36,610 nt of DNA from JAGPUQ01 sp947084925 (GTDB lineage Bacteria > Pseudomonadota > Gammaproteobacteria > Pseudomonadales > Porticoccaceae): assembly GCA_947084925.1 (NCBI GenBank), contig CAMTUJ010000019.1:1-36610 (forward strand), given 5' to 3'. The notes below the pieces were generated by a model. The model was not told the origin of the DNA and made no database searches. It saw only the letters and a program-made list of their open reading frames with translations. Below, in pieces: positions 1 to 8,224 of the stretch (positions within the stretch are counted from its first letter, which is position 1; every line of letters begins with the position of its first letter). The position numbers and the translations under genes are program-made.

Positions 1-141
1 CAGGTTGCTGAAAAACGTCGCGAGGGGGCCAGATGCGAGGCGCACGGCGCGCAGCGACCGAGACATATCAAGTCGATAGGCGAGGGAGCGAGCACCGCGC
101 AACGAAGCAGATGGTGCCCGCAGCAGTTTTTCAGCAACCTG
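1..141. repeat. MITE-like inverted-repeat element, family 1, copy A (complete)
   Basis: Non-coding 141-bp element with perfect 16-bp terminal inverted repeats (caggttgctgaaaaac at 1-16, its reverse complement at 126-141). A nearly identical copy lies in opposite orientation at the right edge of the window (36476-36610), and a degraded relative lies at 22235-22331. In the overlap with the right-edge copy I see essentially one difference (position 65). The right end is followed directly by TTAG, whose reverse complement supplies the TAA stop of the SurE-like gene. No transposase is encoded, so this is best described as a MITE or a REP-like element moved in trans. Confidence 0.85.
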
Positions 142-1095
142 TTAGGGTTTGAACAAACCGTTGACACGCAGCAGCGCCCGCGACCTGTCCACGGGACCGG
201 CGCCGAAATTGCCTTCGATCACGCTCACCGCAATCTTGCCCTGCCCGACCAGCAGCGCCTCGCTGTTGGATTCCGCCGTCGCCGCATCCATCGACGTGAA
301 CGAAATGCCGGGCAGCGCGGCGGTGATGCCGCGCGCCGAGGCCACCGGATCGGCCGCGAGGTTTGCGACGAATATCGGCGACACCGTGGAATAAGTGCCG
401 ACCACCGCCCGCGCGAACGGCAGGCTGTCGCCTTCGCCGGCGGCGAACCTGGGCACGTTGACGTTGAGGCCGGTGCCAGCGGGGAGCAATGCCCCATGCC
501 CTGCGCGCCGTTCCAGTTCGTCCACCAGCTTCAACACGATCCGCGCGGTTTCGGCGGCGAGCACGGGATTGTTGGCGGTATCGCCATCGGCGCTGACCGC
601 AACCGAGGGAACGCCCCGATTGATTCCGTAGACGGCGTTGTTGACGGTGCCGGAACTGGGATTCACCAGGCCCGTGTTGTTGCCCTCGTTCGGCCCCGAA
701 ATGATCAGTTGCGGCTGGTGGCCCCAACGCGGTTCCGCCAACAGATCCAGCCCGTACAGCAGCGCCATCACCGGAGTGCCATCGACGTAATGGAGATCGG
801 CATCGCCGGCATCGCTGCCGACTCCCGGAGCGCCGACGTGGGCGATCCCGCCGACACAGTCCGCGGTCAATGGTCCGACCGGCCGCAGAAAATTCAGCGC
901 CGCGCCCTGCCCGCTCTGATTGCGACAGGGCACGGACACCATGACCTCGTGGCCTTCAGTGCGCAGTGCCTGATAGAGGGCACGCACGTTGGCGGACAGA
1001 CCATCGTCGTTGGTAATCAGGATATCGAGCGCGTGCAGCGGCGCGGCGAGGACAAGCAGCGCCAGGGTCAACGGCAGTCGGCGGCATCGCAACAT
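142..1095 (-). CDS. Secreted SurE-like 5'/3'-nucleotidase / acid phosphatase
   Basis: 317-residue SurE-family phosphatase. Residues 1-22 form a signal peptide (basic start, leucine-rich core, cleavage near LHA-LD), so the enzyme probably works in the periplasm, unlike the cytoplasmic SurE made beside pcm/rpoS. The metal-binding NDDG motif is at about 29-32, the NQSG segment at 59-62 and the SGPNEGNNTG segment at 133-142; these match the Asp-Asp, Ser and Asn metal ligands of the family. A later SGTVNNA segment is also typical. The ATG at 1095 is preferred over upstream in-frame starts because it opens the signal peptide and has GGGAG eight bases upstream. The substrate is probably a nucleoside monophosphate or another phosphomonoester; the physiological target is unknown. 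The stop codon touches the repeat at 1-141. Confidence 0.88.
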   Translation of the reverse strand: MLRCRRLPLTLALLVLAAPLHALDILITNDDGLSANVRALYQALRTEGHEVMVSVPCRNQSGQGAALNFLRPVGPLTADCVGGIAHVGAPGVGSDAGDADLHYVDGTPVMALLYGLDLLAEPRWGHQPQLIISGPNEGNNTGLVNPSSGTVNNAVYGINRGVPSVAVSADGDTANNPVLAAETARIVLKLVDELERRAGHGALLPAGTGLNVNVPRFAAGEGDSLPFARAVVGTYSTVSPIFVANLAADPVASARGITAALPGISFTSMDAATAESNSEALLVGQGKIAVSVIEGNFGAGPVDRSRALLRVNGLFKP

Positions 1096-1096
1096 G

Positions 1097-1128
1097 GTGG
1101 GGACTCCCGAAAGTTGTGGGGTCCCCAC
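1097..1128 (-). promoter_or_regulatory. Possible 5'-UTR hairpin over the SurE-like start
   Basis: An 8-bp perfect inverted repeat (gtggggac at 1097-1104, gtccccac at 1121-1128, 16-base loop) lies just upstream of the SurE-like ATG. In the mRNA the ribosome-binding GGGAG sits at the base of the loop, so folding could limit initiation. This is seen only as a sequence symmetry; function is a guess. Confidence 0.3.
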
Positions 1129-1313
1129 GCTAACCACCGCCAATGACCGGTATGTGACACCAGCGCCCTTGCGCGCGGCATCCGTGCGCGGACGGCGCGC
1201 GCCGAAAGTCGCGGACCGGCCATACCGCGCGGCCATCCCCCGCAACATCGGACACGACAGGGCTTGTGCTTGCTATCGGCACCCGTCAGCGGTTGACAGG
1301 CGCACCGCTGTTT

Positions 1314-1721
1314 TCAGGCGGCGCCCTGAAACGTCTTCACGTCGAAGTATTCGCGCCAGCCGGTGAGTTTGCCGGCGGCGTCGAACTCCAGAATGCCCAT
1401 CACCGGCAACGAGCGGCGCTCGCCCTTGTGCGTCCAGCCGTCGACACGCTCGGTCACCACGGTATCGCCCGCCACCACCACCCGCAGCAGATCGAAGGTC
1501 ATGTCGTCGCCGGCGGCGACAAATTTTTCCACCGCCTTGCGAATCTGCGCCTGTCCCTTCACCGGCGCGAACGGAATGTTGTGGTAGACGCCCTCGGGGG
1601 CGAAGGCCGCGACGATGGCGTCCACGTCCTTGCGCTCCCAGGCCTTGAAGAAATCCCGCGTGATGCGCTCGTTGCGGGCACTGAAATCGCTGGCCGCAAT
1701 GGCCGACTTGGCTGCTGTCAT
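1314..1721 (-). CDS. Limonene-1,2-epoxide hydrolase-family protein
   Basis: 135-residue protein of the NTF2/SnoaL-like fold, close to limonene-1,2-epoxide hydrolase. The residues that make the water-activating site of the Rhodococcus enzyme all have counterparts: Tyr46 and Asn48 (YHN), Arg92 and Asp94 (ERVD), and Asp127 in the closing REYFD. The characteristic LPVMG strand is at about 105-109. This supports a cofactor-free epoxide hydrolase acting on a small hydrophobic epoxide, rather than a structural SnoaL protein. The ATG at 1721 has AGGAG at good distance. It is divergent from the SMP-30 gene at 1900, and both may belong to one catabolic unit. The substrate is not predictable from sequence. 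Confidence 0.85.
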   Translation of the reverse strand: MTAAKSAIAASDFSARNERITRDFFKAWERKDVDAIVAAFAPEGVYHNIPFAPVKGQAQIRKAVEKFVAAGDDMTFDLLRVVVAGDTVVTERVDGWTHKGERRSLPVMGILEFDAAGKLTGWREYFDVKTFQGAA

Positions 1722-1875
1722 GGTGTATCTCCTGTTTTTATGTCGATGGTCTGTGGATGAAAAGTCGAGTCCGTCGGAGTCTAGACCCGGGTTTTCCCCG
1801 CCCGCCAGAAGCATTTATGCCTGAACCGGCGCTGGCGGTCGCGGCATGGTTTGGCTTAGGCTCTGCGCCAAGACC

Positions 1876-1881
1876 TATAAC
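1876..1881 (+). promoter_or_regulatory. Possible -10 box for the SMP-30 gene
   Basis: TATAAC lies 19 bases upstream of the SMP-30-family ATG, with a weak TTGGCT -35 candidate at 1851-1856 (19-bp spacer). The implied leader is very short. Pattern-only call in the 178-bp divergent gap. Confidence 0.25.
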
Positions 1882-1899
1882 AAACCCGGAGCAACCCCC

Positions 1900-2751
1900 A
1901 TGACCAACCATGTCCTCAGTGTGTTTGCCGATGATTTCGTGTTTCTCGAAGGCCCGCGCTGGCGCTTCGGAAAACTCTGGATCTCGGATGTCAACGGTAA
2001 AAAGGTCTACACCCTGAACGAACAGGGCGCGCGGGAAGTGTGTGTGGAAGTACCCAACCGGCCGTCCGGAATCGGCTTTCTGCCGGACGGTACCCCGCTG
2101 GTGGTGTCGATGAAAGACCGCAGCCTGCAGCGGGTCGAGAACGGCCGCCTGGTCCAGCACGCCAGCGTCGCGCATCTGGTCGAAGGCGAAATCAACGACA
2201 TGGTGGTGGACCGGCGCGGCAACGCCTATGTGGGCAGCATGGGCTACGACCTGTTCGGCGGCGCCAAATTCAAGCCCGGCAACCTGGTGTTGGTGACCCC
2301 GGACGGCAAGGCGCGGGTGGTGGCGGATGGCCTGCACTTTCCCAATGGCCCGGTGGTGACGCCGGACAACCGCACCCTGGTGGTGGCGGAGAGCTGGGGC
2401 AAGCGCCTGGCCGCCTTCACCATCGAAGCCGACGGCTCCCTGAGCGGACAGCGGGTGTTCGCCGACCTGGGCGACTACACGCCGGACGGCATCACGCTGG
2501 ATGCCGAGGGCGCCATCTGGGTAGCGGCCTTCGCCAACAACGCCTTCGTGCGGGTGCGCGACGGCGGCGCGATCACCGATGTGATTTCCTCCGGCACACG
2601 CCGCGCGGTGGCCTGCACCCTGGGCGGGGCCGATATGAAGACTCTTTACTGCCTCACCTTTGCCGGCGAGATGAAAGACATCGGCAAGGGCATGCGGGCG
2701 TCGCGCATCGAGACCACGCGCGTGGTCGTGGCGGGCGCCGGATCGCCCTGA
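1900..2751 (+). CDS. SMP-30/gluconolactonase/LRE-family hydrolase
   Basis: 283-residue six-bladed beta-propeller enzyme of the SMP-30/gluconolactonase family. The divalent-metal ligands expected for the family are visible: Glu17 in EGPRW, Asn149 in FPNG and Asp196 in YTPDG. Repeated blade signatures (for example GNAYVG near 108, GAIWVA near 204) cover the whole length. There is no signal peptide, so the protein is cytoplasmic. The ATG at 1900 is chosen because GGAG precedes it and homologous sequence starts there; an upstream in-frame start would add 18 unlikely residues. Family members hydrolyse lactones or related cyclic esters. With neighbouring monooxygenase and epoxide-hydrolase genes, a lactone intermediate is a reasonable but unproven substrate. 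Confidence 0.85.
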   Translation: MTNHVLSVFADDFVFLEGPRWRFGKLWISDVNGKKVYTLNEQGAREVCVEVPNRPSGIGFLPDGTPLVVSMKDRSLQRVENGRLVQHASVAHLVEGEINDMVVDRRGNAYVGSMGYDLFGGAKFKPGNLVLVTPDGKARVVADGLHFPNGPVVTPDNRTLVVAESWGKRLAAFTIEADGSLSGQRVFADLGDYTPDGITLDAEGAIWVAAFANNAFVRVRDGGAITDVISSGTRRAVACTLGGADMKTLYCLTFAGEMKDIGKGMRASRIETTRVVVAGAGSP

Positions 2752-2917
2752 AAACACGGCTGGCCGCGGGGCTGGGGCGATCCCGATCCCGCCCGGCGTG
2801 GCCGGCGCCCCGCGGTTCCGGATCGCCCTGGCCGCCTTGCCGGGACCTGCGTCGCTGTTTGTCGCCCATCCTGCCGATCAGACGCCGGGCGCGCGTGTCC
2901 TGACTCGCGCCGCTCCG

Positions 2918-2923
2918 TACAAT
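2918..2923 (+). promoter_or_regulatory. Possible -10 box for the MFS transporter gene
   Basis: TACAAT lies 39 bases upstream of the ATG at 2962, inside the 210-bp gap after the SMP-30 gene. No convincing -35 is present at 16-18 bp, so the call is weak. Nothing else is recognised in 2752-2961. Confidence 0.25.
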
Positions 2924-2961
2924 GCCGGCCTCTGTGCCCGGCCCGACCCCAAGGAATCGCG

Positions 2962-4254
2962 ATGCGTGAAACGCTCCCCTCTCGCCACACGCCAGTCGGT
3001 AACGGCAAGGGAAAAATCCTGTTCGCGAGCCTGATCGGCACCGCCATCGAATTTTTCGATTTCTATATTTACGCCACCGCCGCGGTACTGGTTTTCCCCA
3101 GGCTGTTTTTCCCGGCGGGGGATCCCGCCACGGCGATGTTGCAGTCCCTCGCGACCTTTGCCCTCGCCTTTTTTGCCCGGCCACTGGGATCGGCGCTGTT
3201 CGGGCATTTCGGCGACCGTATCGGTCGCAAGGCGACCCTGGTGGCGGCCTTGCTGACCATGGGACTGTCCACGGTGACCATCGGCCTGTTGCCGACTTAT
3301 GCCCAGATCGGCGTGGCGGCACCCCTGCTGCTCGCGCTGTGCCGCTTCGGGCAGGGCCTGGGGCTGGGCGGGGAATGGGGCGGCGCGATTTTGCTGGCCA
3401 CCGAAAACGCACCGCCGGGCCGGCGCGCCTGGTACGGGATGTTTCCCCAACTGGGCGCACCGGTCGGTTTCATCCTCTCGGGCGGCTCATTCCTGCTGCT
3501 CACGCATTTTCTCGACGATGCGCAGTTTTTCCACTGGGGCTGGCGCGTGCCTTTTCTGGCCAGCAGCATCCTGGTGGTGGTCGGTCTGTGGGTGCGTCTG
3601 AACCTGCAGGAAACCCCGGTGTTTCGGCGTGCGCTCGCTGCCCAGGAACGCGAGCGGCTGCCGCTTTTCACGGTGTTGCGCGACCACAAGGGGATGCTGG
3701 CACGGGGAACGCTGATGGCGCTCTGCACATTCGTGCTGTTTTATCTGATGACGGTATTCACCCTCACCTGGGGCACCACCGCGCTGCATTTTTCCCGCGA
3801 GCGGCTGTTGCTGATCCAGTTGTTCGGCATTGTGTTTTTTGCTCTCGGCATTCCGATTTCGGCCCGTCTCGCCGATCGTCACGGCCGCCGCCGCGTATTG
3901 ATGGCCGCGAGCATCGGCATCGCGCTGTTCGGGCTGCTGTTCGCGCCCCTGCTCGGCGCCGACAGCGAGGCACGGGTGATCCTGTTCATGGCACTGGGGC
4001 TGGGCTTGATGGGCCTCACTTACGGGCCGATCGGTACCATGCTGAGCGAGCAGTTTCCAACCCTGGTGCGTTATACCGGCGCTTCGCTCACCTTCAATCT
4101 GGCGGGTATTTTCGGCGCCTCCCTGGCGCCCTACATTGCCACCTGGCTCGCGACCCGCTACGGCGTGCATACGGTCGGCTGGTATCTTTCCGGCGCCGCG
4201 CTGCTCACGCTCGCGGCGCTGTGGGGATCGCGCGAAACCCGGGACGATGCCTGA
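2962..4254 (+). CDS. MFS transporter, metabolite:H+ symporter (MHS/ProP/ShiA-like)
   Basis: 430-residue polytopic membrane protein, expected 12 transmembrane helices. N-terminal GTAIEFFDFYIY followed by FPRLFFP, then the loop 2-3 signature GDRIGRKATL and the GQGLGLGGEWGGA segment with ATENAP, are hallmarks of the MHS family (proline/betaine, shikimate, alpha-ketoglutarate and aromatic acid symporters). A second GRR-type loop motif (DRHGRRR) opens the C-terminal half. The ATG at 2962 follows AAGGA. It stands alone on this strand between the SMP-30 gene and a convergent SnoaL gene, and probably imports an organic acid for the local catabolic genes. The exact solute cannot be read from sequence. 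Confidence 0.85.
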   Translation: MRETLPSRHTPVGNGKGKILFASLIGTAIEFFDFYIYATAAVLVFPRLFFPAGDPATAMLQSLATFALAFFARPLGSALFGHFGDRIGRKATLVAALLTMGLSTVTIGLLPTYAQIGVAAPLLLALCRFGQGLGLGGEWGGAILLATENAPPGRRAWYGMFPQLGAPVGFILSGGSFLLLTHFLDDAQFFHWGWRVPFLASSILVVVGLWVRLNLQETPVFRRALAAQERERLPLFTVLRDHKGMLARGTLMALCTFVLFYLMTVFTLTWGTTALHFSRERLLLIQLFGIVFFALGIPISARLADRHGRRRVLMAASIGIALFGLLFAPLLGADSEARVILFMALGLGLMGLTYGPIGTMLSEQFPTLVRYTGASLTFNLAGIFGASLAPYIATWLATRYGVHTVGWYLSGAALLTLAALWGSRETRDDA

Positions 4255-4276
4255 CGCAATCGACATCGGGTCGAAG

Positions 4277-4378
4277 TCAGGCTGAATGGCGACTCATCTG
4301 TCGTTCCCGCGCGGCGCCCGTCTCCTCGAAAGCGGGGGGCGGAAACCCGGAACTTGCAAAGCATCCGGATGCCGCCGG
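4277..4378. repeat. Degenerate copy of the family 2 MITE-like element
   Basis: Fills most of the gap between the convergent MFS and SnoaL genes. The core tcgttcccgcgc...ctcgaaagcggggggcgg aligns by eye with the reverse complement of the element at 8298-8431, but the terminal repeats have decayed. It may still form a stem between the convergent transcripts. Confidence 0.5.
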
Positions 4379-4382
4379 ATTG

Positions 4383-4817
4383 CTACCGCTCGCCATTCAG
4401 GCGCACCGTTGCGCGCAGATGCTGGTATTTCCACGCGCCGTCGATTTTGACGTAGTCGTCGTCATAGCGCAGCGCCAGCCATTTGTCGACGTTGTCCTTG
4501 TGAAATGTGAACGGGCCGAGAAAATACCAGACGCCGGTAGCGCGGTCCCCGTCGATTTCGATGATCGGGTTCATCACATTGTGCTGGGAAAAACGGATGA
4601 GTTTCTGGAAACCCCGGAACAATTCGCGAATCCCCTCGTGACCCTGCGCCTTGCCGAAGCCGGCGCCTTCCCAGATGCCGTCCGGGGCGAACACCGAGGC
4701 GATCCGGTCGGGGTTATGGTCGTCATCGCAAATTTCACAGTAACGGGCCTTCAACTGCTTGATGGCTTCGATGTCTTCCAGGCGGGCGATGCGTTTTTCG
4801 AGTTCTGCCAGGTTCAT
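4383..4817 (-). CDS. SnoaL-like protein related to BaiE/scytalone dehydratase
   Basis: 144-residue cone-fold protein of the SnoaL_4 type. An N-terminal helix (MNLAELEKRIARLED) leads into ARYCEICDDD; Tyr26, Asp31 and His79 fall at spacing like the catalytic Tyr, Asp and His of bile-acid 7-alpha-dehydratase BaiE and scytalone dehydratase. This makes a lyase or isomerase acting on a polycyclic or hydroxylated substrate plausible. The ATG at 4817 follows GAGGAG at about nine bases. It is the last gene of a minus-strand run starting at 10797 that includes acyl-CoA dehydrogenases, a crotonase and a luciferase-like monooxygenase. Stretch 4818-4996 upstream holds no gene. The true substrate is unknown. 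Confidence 0.8.
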   Translation of the reverse strand: MNLAELEKRIARLEDIEAIKQLKARYCEICDDDHNPDRIASVFAPDGIWEGAGFGKAQGHEGIRELFRGFQKLIRFSQHNVMNPIIEIDGDRATGVWYFLGPFTFHKDNVDKWLALRYDDDYVKIDGAWKYQHLRATVRLNGER

Positions 4818-4996
4818 GTCGGGTGCTCCTCACAACGGTTGGCGGATTTATTGTGTTGCCCCGCGCGGAACCGATCGGCGCGGCGCTTCAAGCGTACCCG
4901 GATGGCGGACCCCAAGGTAGTCCATCGCCGCAGGCGAAAGGGGCGACAGTTGCCTGCCGCCCCTTCGCGGAATTCATCCGTCCGCCGCGATGGGTG

Positions 4997-6085
4997 TCAG
5001 GCGGCGTTACCGGTGTACTGCCATTTCTTGAGCGCCGGCAGTACTTTTTCCGCGAACAGCGTCATTCCCGTCTTCACATAGTCGTAGTCCATGCCCGCGT
5101 AGGTGAAGAAGCAGTTGAGTTCGATCGGTCCGACGATGTCTTCGATGCCCTTGAGTTTTTCCAGGCACTGTTCGGGTGTGCCGTAAATCTGCTGCTCGAC
5201 ATATTGCTCGGTCACCCGATCGGCATTTTCACGCATGGCAACCGCCGAGCGGCCGTAATGCTCATAGCCCTTGATGTTGTCGAAGTGTTCGCCTTTCATT
5301 TCGTAATGCTTCATGGCCGACTCCCAGTAGTCGCCCATGTACTTGTGCGCCATGTCCCTGGCGCGGCCCGGGTCCTTGTCGCAGATCGTGAAGATGTTGG
5401 CCGAGGTCGGCGGCGCCGGACGGTTGTGCTGCTTCTCGAACAGTTCGCGATAGAGCTTGATGTCCTTGGCGCGCTGCGTCCAGGGGCCGACCGCGAAGGT
5501 CATCATGGTGCCACCCAGACGCGCCGCGTGGGGGACGGTGTCCGGCGACATGGAGACAATGTAGGTGCGATCCTTGAACGTCTTGAAGGGCGCGGGACGG
5601 ATGGCGACGCGAATCTGTTTGAAATATTCCCCGTCGTGCGCGTCCATGTAGCCGGTCTCGAGCGCATTCAGAATCATCGGTGCCGATTCGTTGAAACGGT
5701 CGCGCGAACTGTCCATGGCGACGCCGAAGCCGTCGTATTCGACGCGGCCGAGACCGCGCCCCAGACCGACGATCACGCGGCCGTTCGACAGGTTGTCGAG
5801 CATCGCGATGTCGGTGGCGATGCGCAGCGGATCCTTGTGCCAGGGCAGGATCAGCGCCGCGGTACCCAGTTTGATGGTTTTGGTTTTGCCCGCCATATAG
5901 GTGAGAAATTGCAGCGGGTTCGGGCACATGGTGTAGTTGGTGAAATGGTGCTCGACACCCCAGATCGAGTTGAAGCCGAGCGGCTCGGCCAGTTCGGCGA
6001 TGGCCACTTCCTTCCGGTAAATTTCAAGATCGCTCAGAGGCTGATTGTGGCTGCTCTGAAAAGCCATGACGACGCCGACATCCAT
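4997..6085 (-). CDS. LLM-class F420/FMN-dependent oxidoreductase (luciferase-like)
   Basis: 362-residue single-domain TIM-barrel protein of the bacterial luciferase family. Family landmarks are the N-terminal VVMAF strand, EPLGFNSIWGVEHHF at about 32-46, TIKLGTAALILPWHKDPLRIA near 70-90, and LSNGRVIVGLGRG near 98-110 with DNLSNGR typical of the flavin-binding loop. The DPGRARDMAHKY and GTPEQCLEKL segments are typical of the C-terminal half. These enzymes use reduced flavin (FMN or F420) for monooxygenation or hydride transfer. The ATG at 6085 has a moderate AAAGGG upstream. It lies 75 bp after an acyl-CoA dehydrogenase gene on the same strand, so co-transcription is likely. The cofactor cannot be settled from sequence alone. 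Confidence 0.87.
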   Translation of the reverse strand: MDVGVVMAFQSSHNQPLSDLEIYRKEVAIAELAEPLGFNSIWGVEHHFTNYTMCPNPLQFLTYMAGKTKTIKLGTAALILPWHKDPLRIATDIAMLDNLSNGRVIVGLGRGLGRVEYDGFGVAMDSSRDRFNESAPMILNALETGYMDAHDGEYFKQIRVAIRPAPFKTFKDRTYIVSMSPDTVPHAARLGGTMMTFAVGPWTQRAKDIKLYRELFEKQHNRPAPPTSANIFTICDKDPGRARDMAHKYMGDYWESAMKHYEMKGEHFDNIKGYEHYGRSAVAMRENADRVTEQYVEQQIYGTPEQCLEKLKGIEDIVGPIELNCFFTYAGMDYDYVKTGMTLFAEKVLPALKKWQYTGNAA

Positions 6086-6160
6086 AGTGGTCTACCCTTT
6101 GGTTGATAAAAAACAGTATCGATAAAAAGCTCAGGTTCGGTTGGCGGTCAACGCGGCCGA

Positions 6161-7426
6161 TCAAGCCACGCCCTTGGGTTTCTGCTGGCTCATGAAACCG
6201 AACATATAACCCGCAATGCGGCGGATTTGAATCTCGTCCGCGCCCTCGGTGATGCGGTAGCGACGGTGATGGCGATAAATATGCTCGAACGGCTTGTGAC
6301 GCGAATAGCCCAGACCGCCATGTACCTGCATCGCCCAGTCGGCGGCTTCGCAGCACAGACGGTTGGCGGTGTAGTTGCACATGGACACCTTGTCGGATAC
6401 CGAGAAGTTGCCGTACTTGTCCATGCTCCAGGCGGTTTTGTGAATCAGCGCGCGCAGCATTTCGGCGCGGGTCTGCAACTCGACCAACGGGAACTGGATG
6501 CCCTGATTGGATGACAGCGGCTTGCCGAAGGGCTTGCGCTCCCTGGCGTAGGCGACGGCCTGATCGATACAGAATTGCGCCGCGCCCAGGCTCGATGCCG
6601 CCTGGCGAATGCGGTTCTCGTTGAAAAAGTGCTGCACCACCTGCAAGCCGCGCCCTTCGCCGCCGAGGATCGCGCTGTGCGGTACGCGGACATTGGTCAA
6701 CGAGACGCGGCCGTGATCCGTCGGCATGTTGAAAGTCCACAGCATTTCCTCGATCTTCAGTCCTTCGGCATTCATGGGCACCAGAAACGCGGTGATGCCC
6801 TGACCATCGCCGGCCTTGCCGCTGGTGCGCGTGTACACCAGATCGTAGGGCGCCTTGTGAATTCCGGTGTTCCAGGTCTTCTCGCCGTTGATGATCCACT
6901 CGTCGCCCACGCGCACCGCGGTGGTTTCCATATGGGTGGCGTCGGAGCCGTGGTTGGGTTCGGTGATGCCGTAGGCAAAGCTTTTTTTCCCCGTCATCAG
7001 GTCCTCGACCCACTCCGCTTTCTGCGCGTCGGTGCCATAGGCGAGCATCAGCAGCAGACCCACATTGTTGCCGACGATGGAATGCTCGTTTTGCAGATCG
7101 TTGTGCAGACCCAGGCCCTTTTTGGCCAGGTGCTCGCGGATGACGGCCATGCCCAGGTTGGTGCCGTCGCGACCACCGTACTCTTTGGCTACTGGATAGC
7201 GGTAGTGGCCGGCGGCATCGGCCAGGCGCTTGGCTTTTTCGAGCAGCGCTTCCCATTCCGCATTGGGCAGGCCGCCGCGCTCCCAGTCGGTGCGGGCGTC
7301 CTCGCGGCGATGGTCGAAGAAGCGGATGTTGTCGTCCTGGTTTTCCAGGGGTTTGATCACGCGCTCGATAAAATCATCGAGTTCGAGCAGATAGTCGGCA
7401 AGATCCTGGGGGATATCGAAGTTCAT
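6161..7426 (-). CDS. Acyl-CoA dehydrogenase (FadE-type, homomeric pattern)
   Basis: 421-residue flavoprotein. The order is N-terminal helical domain, beta domain starting at the flavin/substrate motif ITEPNHGSDATHME, then the C-terminal helical bundle. The MQVHGGLGYSRHKPFEHIYR segment and ITEGADEIQIRRIAG near the end place the catalytic base at Glu394, so this subunit should be active by itself. An in-frame TTG at 7453 gives a 9-residue extension; the ATG at 7426 is preferred because the conserved sequence starts there. It catalyses FAD-dependent alpha,beta-desaturation of an acyl-CoA, passing electrons to ETF. It is slightly long for the family, with an extended N-terminal linker as in members acting on branched or bulky substrates. 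It sits 42 bp after a crotonase gene. Confidence 0.9.
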   Translation of the reverse strand: MNFDIPQDLADYLLELDDFIERVIKPLENQDDNIRFFDHRREDARTDWERGGLPNAEWEALLEKAKRLADAAGHYRYPVAKEYGGRDGTNLGMAVIREHLAKKGLGLHNDLQNEHSIVGNNVGLLLMLAYGTDAQKAEWVEDLMTGKKSFAYGITEPNHGSDATHMETTAVRVGDEWIINGEKTWNTGIHKAPYDLVYTRTSGKAGDGQGITAFLVPMNAEGLKIEEMLWTFNMPTDHGRVSLTNVRVPHSAILGGEGRGLQVVQHFFNENRIRQAASSLGAAQFCIDQAVAYARERKPFGKPLSSNQGIQFPLVELQTRAEMLRALIHKTAWSMDKYGNFSVSDKVSMCNYTANRLCCEAADWAMQVHGGLGYSRHKPFEHIYRHHRRYRITEGADEIQIRRIAGYMFGFMSQQKPKGVA

Positions 7427-7468
7427 GGCGTGGTCTCGTGGTGGAGTTGGCAAAAAAATCCGTGCGCG

Positions 7469-8224
7469 CTACATGAACAGGTGCATGGCAAGACCGGTGT
7501 CGCGACCGGCTTCCAGCGCCTGGGCGAAGGGCAGATCGGCAGCGCGGCGAATCAACTGTTTGGTCAGGCGCAGGGCATCGTGATTGAAGCCGGCGAGTTG
7601 CTCGGCCATGGCACTGGCGGTGGCCAGCAGTTCGTCGGCCGGAACTATCCGGTTGATCATGCCGAATGCGAGGGCCTGGCGGGCATCGATGTTGTTGCAC
7701 AACGTCAGCAGCTCGAACGCGGCCTTGCGGCCGATCTGGTGGACCAGCGTCGGCGCCACCCCGGCCGCGGCCATGCCGAGCTTGACCTCGGGATAGCCGA
7801 ACATGGCGTTGTCGGCGGCCACCACCAGATCGCAGCTCACCGCGAGATTGCAGCCGCCGCCCATCGCATAGCCCTGCACCGCGGCGATGACCGGCGTGTC
7901 CATGCGCTGGATGGTCCCGTAGAAGCGGATGATATTGTCCAGGCGTTCGACGATCCGATGGCCCGCGGGCGCGGTTTTTGCGGATGCCTTGCCATCCGCC
8001 TTTCCTCCACCGGGATTGCCGCCACCCAGATCCGCGCCGGCACAGAACGCCCGCCCGGCGCCGGCCAGCACGATCACCGCCACGTTGCGATCGGCTTCGG
8101 CGGTGCGCAGCGCGGTGGCGAGTTGTCCCACCAGTGCGTCGTTCATCGCATTGAGTTTTTCGGGACGGTTCATGGTCAGGTAGCGGATCGCGCCGGCATC
8201 GCGCGTCAGAATCAGTTCGCTCAT
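7469..8224 (-). CDS. Enoyl-CoA hydratase/isomerase family protein, one-glutamate type
   Basis: 251-residue crotonase-fold protein. NRPEKLNAMN is near 19-28, the first oxyanion-hole strand AFCAGADL near 59-66 and the second at YAMGGGC near 119-125. Of the two crotonase catalytic glutamates, the one in GGGCEL is Asn126 here, while the one in the PE motif is kept (Glu146, GYPEVKLG). Retaining only the second Glu is the pattern of enoyl-CoA isomerases more than of true hydratases, so a double-bond shift is at least as likely as hydration. A glycine-rich insert (GGGNPGGGK) follows the first motif. The ATG at 8224 has AGAGGA upstream. It is in an operon between two acyl-CoA dehydrogenase loci. Confidence 0.87.
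   Translation of the reverse strand: MSELILTRDAGAIRYLTMNRPEKLNAMNDALVGQLATALRTAEADRNVAVIVLAGAGRAFCAGADLGGGNPGGGKADGKASAKTAPAGHRIVERLDNIIRFYGTIQRMDTPVIAAVQGYAMGGGCNLAVSCDLVVAADNAMFGYPEVKLGMAAAGVAPTLVHQIGRKAAFELLTLCNNIDARQALAFGMINRIVPADELLATASAMAEQLAGFNHDALRLTKQLIRRAADLPFAQALEAGRDTGLAMHLFM

Noticed and set aside
3339..5081. 580-codon plus-strand frame through the MFS gene and the convergent SnoaL gene
   Set aside because: Crosses two well-supported genes in other frames; composition is that of a shadow.
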